From UBA4738 sp002413305 (GTDB taxonomy: Bacteria > Actinomycetota > UBA4738): a stretch of DNA of 9,685 nt. The notes under the pieces are model-generated. The model made no database searches. It had not been told where the DNA came from and worked only from the letters and a program-made list of their open reading frames with translations. Location: positions 1 to 9,685 of the forward strand of contig DAIUAM010000078.1 of assembly GCA_036847185.1 (NCBI GenBank). Direction: 5' to 3'. Both the position numbers and the translations under genes were made by a program. Shown one piece after another: positions 6,901 to 9,685 of this stretch (its first letter is position 1; every line of letters begins with the position of its first letter).

Positions 6901-6968
6901 CCGGGGTCGTTCGCGCGGCCGATCTGATCGAACGCGTCGCGGCCGCGGGGACACCCGTCGGTCGTTGA
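3960..6968 (+). CDS. GT87/MptB-like mannosyltransferase whose reading frame runs on into a GT1 glycosyltransferase (1002 codons)
   Basis: Residues 1 to about 515 form a GT-C membrane enzyme with some 11-13 hydrophobic segments. Family marks are SRDAISYLSYARV (125-137, with D127 the likely catalytic Asp), DPY (144-146), YGPALILVG (173-181), NPVVLIHTVGGGHADAL (236-252) and PWYAVWFAPF (438-447). These match polyprenol-phosphate-mannose-dependent alpha-1,6-mannosyltransferases of the MptB/GT87 type, which build cell-envelope glycans from outside the membrane. Residues of about 517-568 are a Gly/Arg/Pro-rich linker with non-coding codon use. Residues 569-1002 are a complete GT1 enzyme, described separately. 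The GTG start at 3960 is supported by a -10 box 7 nt upstream. An outward-facing membrane GT-C enzyme joined to a nucleotide-sugar-using GT1 enzyme is not a fusion I know. The linker evidence suggests the join is accidental: the GT-C stop was lost at a junction near 5485-5515. Confidence 0.7.
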   Translation: MSRAQAPAGHRVPTSPRARWCLGVLVAGDLVFAVLAGAPNSPLTTPLPAGAQPPSWATGLASSLGLRHLGRPEIVVAALAVVVGMLGAFGFLLAEAHGNRVRAGAVLASAAICLAISAAAPLLLSRDAISYLSYARVATEHHRDPYLIAPAAFRSDPFVAVTSAQWLHVRAPYGPALILVGEGVARAWPRSPGAAILAFKLLAALGVGVATASAATVARAVRPGRTALTTAAVGLNPVVLIHTVGGGHADALIAGALAGALALAVGGRGARSRWGRTLGVTALLTLASLVRVVVAPVLILWLWWVLSGARSRGRIRQAAAHLGVVAILWAGLWAPFVTGWRAFASVPNQTGIEAWASPAHLIARGAHALVGGPLGPQAGRIAEDVILALFLALFAILFARAIPRRSPPRRSDDGASALAGAWGTVTLLLALSLACLLPWYAVWFAPFLGILEDGTLIAIGAVATGVLALTLIPADPAHGLSTWGVMLGVHYAAAPVLLALFVIAGVRLLTEPLPVAVSAPRRGLPAPVGQGQAVDAVGAAHGRGSRPDPGERPGVRRSGHRLKPAHGDMPEARTIVFFPEGAFGPTNNCVGIGQVLRRRGHRVVFVVEESFAGTLEARGFEEARMRLGPPPEVEEAPGQFWKDFIRETAPEFRKPTIEQLSTFLQPTWQALIDGSRYANARLEEIFDQLRPDAIVEDNVVAFPAVAASGRPWVRIVSCNPLEVRDAELPPPYSGLPANDRTGWDAFRAEFDRTHRPMWEAFDTFVRQAGAPPLPDVEFMHASPWLNLYVYPSEVDYARSRPLDPTWHAVGSSVREPEPGFAWPPGFEPGGDRPLVYLSLGSLGSADVELMKRLLEALAEAPYRLIVSKGPQAKLFELPPNAWGDEVVPQPAILPGVDLVITHGGNNTTTEALHFGKPTVVLPLFWDQYDNAQRLDERGLGVRLDTYRCSRAELGAAIARMLADAEAGARLRALAARLQSDPGVVRAADLIERVAAAGTPVGR
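5506..5646 (+). pseudogene. C-terminal stump of an unidentified gene, in another frame inside the linker
   Basis: This frame has 46 codons between TAG (5503-5505) and TGA (5644-5646). In it 43 of 46 codons end in G or C, while the same bases in the frame of the 1002-codon reading frame give only about 18 of 45. The peptide looks like a real folded protein end: CQHHGEVYLPPWGKAKQW, then VQPTVEGADRIPVN, ending FAEAVID. No start codon lies at its 5' end, and the frame upstream has stops (5485, 5503), so the front of the gene is missing. The stop lies 17 nt before the GT1 ATG, a normal spacing for two genes of one operon. I do not recognise the family. I read it as the remnant of the gene that once preceded the GT1 gene. 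Confidence 0.6.
5664..6968 (+). CDS. GT1 (MGT-type) glycosyltransferase, probable true start inside the long frame
   Basis: A 434-aa GT-B-fold enzyme of family GT1, which moves a sugar from a nucleotide-sugar donor to a small-molecule or lipid acceptor in the cytoplasm. The N-terminal domain opens with RTIVFFPEGAFGPTNN and GHRVVFVVEES (32-42). The C-terminal donor domain has LVYLSLGSLGS (266-276) and the PSPG-like block VDLVITHGGNNTTTEALHFG (328-347), with H334, G335, G336 and E342, and then DQYDNAQR (358-365). Normal GT1 length and a start right at the first beta-strand support the ATG at 5664, although no Shine-Dalgarno sequence is evident. GPTNNCVG stands where many GT1 enzymes have GHxxP, so the usual N-terminal catalytic His is not seen there. 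This sequence type looks strongly conserved among actinobacteria from memory. It may be read through from the GT-C frame or initiated separately. The Rieske gene converges on its 3' end. Acceptor unknown. Confidence 0.8.
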   Translation: MPEARTIVFFPEGAFGPTNNCVGIGQVLRRRGHRVVFVVEESFAGTLEARGFEEARMRLGPPPEVEEAPGQFWKDFIRETAPEFRKPTIEQLSTFLQPTWQALIDGSRYANARLEEIFDQLRPDAIVEDNVVAFPAVAASGRPWVRIVSCNPLEVRDAELPPPYSGLPANDRTGWDAFRAEFDRTHRPMWEAFDTFVRQAGAPPLPDVEFMHASPWLNLYVYPSEVDYARSRPLDPTWHAVGSSVREPEPGFAWPPGFEPGGDRPLVYLSLGSLGSADVELMKRLLEALAEAPYRLIVSKGPQAKLFELPPNAWGDEVVPQPAILPGVDLVITHGGNNTTTEALHFGKPTVVLPLFWDQYDNAQRLDERGLGVRLDTYRCSRAELGAAIARMLADAEAGARLRALAARLQSDPGVVRAADLIERVAAAGTPVGR

Positions 6969-7015
6969 GGGACGTGCGGCCACCAGGGAACGGCGTGTAT
7001 CGAAGGTGGACCTGG

Positions 7016-7040
7016 GGCGAGCGGCTCGCCGACGCGTCGG
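7016..7040. terminator. Two adjacent inverted repeats in the convergent gap between the GT1 and Rieske genes
   Basis: The 110-nt gap 6969-7078 lies between two converging stop codons. It holds a 6-bp stem with a 3-nt loop (GGCGAG 7016-7021, CTCGCC 7025-7030), directly followed by an overlapping 12-bp perfect palindrome CCGACGCGTCGG (7029-7040). No T-tract follows on either strand, so a classic intrinsic terminator is not shown. The position fits a bidirectional stop of the kind found in GC-rich actinobacteria. Confidence 0.35.
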
Positions 7041-7078
7041 CCGTGAACGAGCTGGCCGCGCAGATCGGAAGGGACCGC

Positions 7079-8275
7079 TCAGCCCGCGGGCTCGCGGGTA
7101 CGCGGCGCGGCCACCACGCCGCTCTGGTAGCCGTTCGCCACGATGCACATGAACTGGTGCACCGCGCTCTCGGCGCTGGACAGCGGCCCCTGCCGGTACC
7201 CCCGCGACGCGAGCCCCCGCTGCACCGATTCGCACGCCGCCCAGTCCTGCCGGTTGGTGAGGTCCCAGAAGTCCACCGCGTACGAGGGGTCGAACCCCGG
7301 CCCGGCCAGGGCAGAGCGCGGGAACAGCCACTCGCACTCGACGAACGTGCGATCTGGGGCAAGCGCCTCCAGCCGATGCGTCATCACGTAGTCGGGATGC
7401 GCGCTGACTAGGAGGTTCGGGAACAGGCCGACGTAGTGCACGTACCGCCTCAGGTCCTCGGGCAGGCCGGGGAGGGGTTCGGAACCGCTCCGCCCGGTGA
7501 GGGACATGGTCTCCGCATGGTCCATGAGCACCATCGAACCGCCCGCCCACGCGCCGTCGGGCTCGTAGGTCTCTCCGCTGTCCGGCGGGGTGACCTTGCA
7601 CAGCTCGGGATGGATCTGCGTGCAGTGGTAGCACTCGTGGTAGTTCTCGACGATCGACTTCCAGTTCGCGGCCACCTCGTAGGTGTGCGTGGCGGCCGGG
7701 AGCAGATCCTCGGGCCGATACCGGCCCAGAAGGTGCTCCAGCGTTGGACCCAGATGCTCGGGCAGGGGCGGCGCGTCGCCGGAGGCGTTGACGAAGACCC
7801 ACCCGTGCCATTCCTCCACGCGAACTGCGACGAGGCCGTCGTGCACGGGATCGTCGGCGTCCAGTTCGTCGAACTTCGGGTTCGAGCGGAGCGTGCCGTC
7901 CAGCCCGTAGACCCAGGCGTGGTAGGGGCATCGGATCGCGCGGCGGTTCACACCCCTTGCTCCGCACGGGAGGAGCTCGTGCCCGCGGTGCCGGCAGACG
8001 TTGAAGAAGCCCCGGAGGGCGCCGTCGTCGCCCCGGGCCAGCAGGATGCCTTCCTCACCGACCCGGACCGCGGCCTGGTCGCCGGCATCGGACAGCGACG
8101 TGGCCCGCCCGGCGCAGACCCAGGAGCCCTCGAAGAAGTGCTCGCGCTCCCACGCGAGGACCGTCTCCGACGTGTAGGCCTCGCCCGGCAGCGTCCGGGA
8201 GCGGCCGAGGGGCCGGGTGACGGGTTCGAGCAGCGCGGGATCGATCGGTGCCCGGTGCCGGGTGCGGGTGCTCAT
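7079..8275 (-). CDS. Rieske non-haem iron oxygenase, alpha subunit (choline/betaine/carnitine monooxygenase-like)
   Basis: A 398-aa oxygenase component. The N-terminal Rieske domain carries CRHRG (C94, H96) and CPYH (C116, H119), the four ligands of the [2Fe-2S] cluster. The catalytic domain has NWKSIVENYHECYHCTQIHP (204-223), giving E214-x2-H217-x4-H222. D344 in TNRQDWAACE is the third ligand of the mononuclear iron. The EN-Y-x-ECYHC...HPE form is typical of enzymes acting on quaternary or other amines (glycine betaine, choline, carnitine) rather than of classic aromatic dioxygenases. No beta subunit or reductase is present, as is usual for that group, whose reductase is often encoded elsewhere. 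All key residues are intact and length is normal. The gene lies 277 nt downstream of an amine oxidase gene on the same strand, which fits amine metabolism. The ATG at 8275 gives the usual N-terminus, but has no Shine-Dalgarno sequence and a GC hairpin just before it. Confidence 0.92.
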   Translation of the reverse strand: MSTRTRHRAPIDPALLEPVTRPLGRSRTLPGEAYTSETVLAWEREHFFEGSWVCAGRATSLSDAGDQAAVRVGEEGILLARGDDGALRGFFNVCRHRGHELLPCGARGVNRRAIRCPYHAWVYGLDGTLRSNPKFDELDADDPVHDGLVAVRVEEWHGWVFVNASGDAPPLPEHLGPTLEHLLGRYRPEDLLPAATHTYEVAANWKSIVENYHECYHCTQIHPELCKVTPPDSGETYEPDGAWAGGSMVLMDHAETMSLTGRSGSEPLPGLPEDLRRYVHYVGLFPNLLVSAHPDYVMTHRLEALAPDRTFVECEWLFPRSALAGPGFDPSYAVDFWDLTNRQDWAACESVQRGLASRGYRQGPLSSAESAVHQFMCIVANGYQSGVVAAPRTREPAG

Positions 8276-8280
8276 GCTCG

Positions 8281-8297
8281 CGCCGCCGGGGGCGGCG
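8281..8297 (-). repeat. Strong GC hairpin just upstream of the Rieske start codon
   Basis: CGCCGCC and GGCGGCG form a perfect 7-bp stem around a 3-nt loop, ending 5 nt before the ATG at 8275 on the minus strand. It occupies the place where a Shine-Dalgarno sequence would be. It may hinder or control translation, or may just reflect base composition. Confidence 0.45.
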
Positions 8298-8430
8298 GGA
8301 CCCGCCCACCACCGCCCTCAGGACTTGCCTCGGAGAGCGTTCGTTGCGCCAGCATCGCCCTTCAGCATAAATTGAACCGCCATTCCGGAGCAGGCCGACG
8401 ACCGGGTCCCCAATGCGTTTCGGTTGACAT

Positions 8431-8453
8431 AGCTGCGTCTCAGTGGACGCGCT
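8431..8453. repeat. Inverted repeat in the amine oxidase-Rieske gap
   Basis: AGC-t-GCGTC and GACGC-GCT pair to an 8-bp stem with one bulged T and a 6-nt loop (tcagtg). It follows the amine oxidase gene and precedes the possible Rieske promoter, so it could be a terminator without a T-tract or a regulator site. Confidence 0.3.
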
Positions 8454-8552
8454 GGTCGTGCCCCGGCGGAAGCGGACGGACGGTCTGTCTGGCCTGAGTC
8501 GGTAACCCCCCTTGTGGCGCTGGATGGCGCCCCTCACCGGTCCCGCGTGCGG

Positions 8553-9685
8553 TCAACCGCCCGGGAGCGCAGCGCTCAGGACCTGTTCCGCCACCCGGAC
8601 GCCGCTTCGCAATGCGCCCTCCATCAGGGCCGAGAACCGGCCGGCGGTATGCTCACCGCAGAAGAACAGCGGCGGCAGCGGGCGGGCCAGGACCTCCTCG
8701 ACCGGGCCGCCGGGGGCGGTGACCGAATACGCCGCGCCCACCCACGGGTCCTCGTCCCACGTCGAAAGGACGGCACCCGCTTCGTCCAGCTCGAGGTCCG
8801 GTCGCAGTCGGCCGAGGGACCCGACCCACGCGTCCGGGCCGGCGGCGACCCGGAGGCGATCGAGAGCTGAGGCGGAACCGGCGAAGCAGCTCACCACCGG
8901 CTGGATCGTGCCGGCCTCCCCCTTCGCCGTCCAGGTCCAGTACCGCTCGGGGACCGACAGCACCGCGCTGGGGGGAGCGGGCCTGGCCAGCGGGACGAAG
9001 AGCTTCGCGGCGTGGCCGTACTGGATGGCTTGGAACGCCTCCCAGACGTGGGCCGGGAGGGCCGGTTCGAACCGGATACGGCCGAGGACGTTGGCGGGGA
9101 CCGAGACGATGCAGGCGTCCGCCTGGGCCTCCGCGGTCCTGCTCGCAGCCCGGACCCCGGTGGTCGTCCACGCGATGCGTTCGACCGGGCTGTCCCGGCG
9201 GACCGCATCCCCGAGCCGGGCGGCGATGGCCAGCGCCAGCCGCTGGTTGCCGCCCGCCACGCTCGGGCACGGATCGCGCGACAGCCCGGCCAGGCCTTCC
9301 AGCTGGCCGGCGTCGACCCGATCGGCCGGCGCCGCGCACGAGACCTCCAGCCGGGCCTGGATCGCCTCTCGAGCCCCCTCGCGGATGGGCAGCGCGCGCA
9401 GGAAGTCCGCCGCCGTGACGCTGGGTGGGCGGGTCTGCAGCGCCTCGGCCACCAGCGCGGCCGCCTCGACCAACGCGTCGCGCTCGACCCCCAGCCCGCC
9501 GCGCGGCTCGCGGTCACCGTACGCCATGCCCTTGTCCCACAACTCCAGGCCGAACCGCGCGGCCATCTCGCGCATGACCGTGTAGCCGGGGAGGACGAAC
9601 TCGGCCCCCATCTCGACAACGGCGCCGCTCGGGAGCTCCCGCGACCAGCCCCGCCCGCCGCGGCAGCGGCAGCGCGACCGCGCCG
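8553..9685 (-). CDS. Flavin (FAD) amine oxidase, 5' end outside the window
   Basis: The frame is open from the right edge to the stop at 8555-8553, leaving 376 codons of a protein normally about 430-480 aa long. The N-terminal Rossmann GxGxxG segment lies off the edge. The first visible conserved piece is GGRGWSRELP (residues 9-18 of the visible part), the GGR(x)W(S) motif that follows the first FAD-binding unit, then VVEMGAEFVLPG (22-33). Further family marks are the mid-protein SVAGGNQRLA, the late WVGAAYSVTAPGG and the C-terminal FAD-binding block FFCGEHTAGRF with MEGALRSGVRVA. An ATG at 9611 lies in frame but would cut into the FAD domain, so it is not the real start. The enzyme would oxidise a C-N bond of an amine, giving imine/aldehyde and H2O2. 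The Rieske gene downstream on the same strand suggests a shared amine pathway. The substrate is not evident. The residues before GGR (ARSRCRCR) match the family poorly. Confidence 0.88.
   Translation of the reverse strand, partial: ARSRCRCRGGRGWSRELPSGAVVEMGAEFVLPGYTVMREMAARFGLELWDKGMAYGDREPRGGLGVERDALVEAAALVAEALQTRPPSVTAADFLRALPIREGAREAIQARLEVSCAAPADRVDAGQLEGLAGLSRDPCPSVAGGNQRLALAIAARLGDAVRRDSPVERIAWTTTGVRAASRTAEAQADACIVSVPANVLGRIRFEPALPAHVWEAFQAIQYGHAAKLFVPLARPAPPSAVLSVPERYWTWTAKGEAGTIQPVVSCFAGSASALDRLRVAAGPDAWVGSLGRLRPDLELDEAGAVLSTWDEDPWVGAAYSVTAPGGPVEEVLARPLPPLFFCGEHTAGRFSALMEGALRSGVRVAEQVLSAALPGG

Larger units (their letters stand above)
8276..8552. other. 277-nt non-coding gap between the amine oxidase and Rieske genes
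   Basis: I see no gene here on either strand. The contents are the start-codon hairpin at 8281-8297, a small AT-rich island at 8361-8376 (ttcagcataaattgaa) with a minus-strand TATGCT (8369-8364) that could be a -10 box for the Rieske gene but has no good -35, a plus-strand TTGACA (8424-8429) without a matching -10, a hairpin at 8431-8453, and a 5-bp inverted repeat GGCGC/GCGCC at about 8516-8531. The gap is long enough for the Rieske gene to have its own promoter. Confidence 0.5.

Noticed and set aside
6970..7090. Plus-strand peptide VYRRWTWGERLADASAVNEL in the convergent gap
   Set aside because: It looks protein-like, but its frame has no good start and runs into sequence antisense to the Rieske gene. 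I see no family match; it could be a small remnant but cannot be supported.
8424..8429. Perfect -35 hexamer TTGACA on the plus strand
   Set aside because: No -10 box lies 16-18 nt downstream, and no plus-strand gene follows.
7436..8497. 353-codon plus-strand frame opposite the Rieske gene
   Set aside because: The minus-strand frame carries intact Rieske and iron-ligand motifs; this is its shadow.
8573..8605. Short inverted repeats and Arg/Pro-rich frames near the amine oxidase 3' end
   Set aside because: They lie inside the amine oxidase coding sequence and show no independent signal.

Overview
The window is uniformly GC-rich, and almost every codon of the real genes ends in G or C. It carries enzyme families common in Actinomycetota: MptB/GT87-like GT-C glycosyltransferases, a paired DCC (DUF393) and HTTM protein, and a GT1 glycosyltransferase. 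Two divergent genes have TAnnnT -10 boxes only 6 and 7 nt before their start codons, the pattern of leaderless transcripts common in that phylum. An actinobacterium, possibly uncultured, is the best guess. No rRNA, tRNA, CRISPR array, transposase or integrase was seen.

Left part (1-3898, all minus strand). Transcription appears to start at 3905-3910 and run leftward through four genes: a DCC-family thiol-disulfide oxidoreductase (3898-3494), a 582-aa polytopic GT-C-like membrane protein (3453-1705), a 169-aa single-span membrane protein (1594-1085) and an HTTM / vitamin K-dependent carboxylase-like membrane protein (1098-148). The last two overlap by 14 nt. DCC, the small protein and HTTM look like one membrane redox module, with the GT-C-like gene lying between DCC and the other two. 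At the left edge a short minus-strand start with a signal-peptide-like sequence runs off the window.

Middle (3960-6968, plus strand). A divergent, probably leaderless, gene encodes a GT87/MptB-like polyprenol-phosphate-mannose-dependent mannosyltransferase. Its reading frame does not stop where the membrane domain ends. It runs on, without coding-type codon use, across about 150 nt and then into a complete GT1 glycosyltransferase, giving one 1002-codon open frame. Inside the linker a different frame (5506-5646) has very strong coding character and ends 17 nt before the GT1 start. I read it as the C-terminal stump of another gene that once lay directly upstream of the GT1 gene. This looks like a deletion or rearrangement junction, or an assembly misjoin, and is the most notable feature of the window.

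Right part (7079-9685, minus strand). A flavin amine oxidase (5' end outside the window) is followed, after a 277-nt non-coding gap, by a Rieske non-haem iron oxygenase alpha subunit of the choline/glycine-betaine/carnitine monooxygenase type. Together they suggest oxidative breakdown or modification of an amine; the substrate cannot be told from the sequence and no reductase partner lies in the window. The Rieske and GT1 genes converge on a 110-nt spacer that holds two adjacent inverted repeats.
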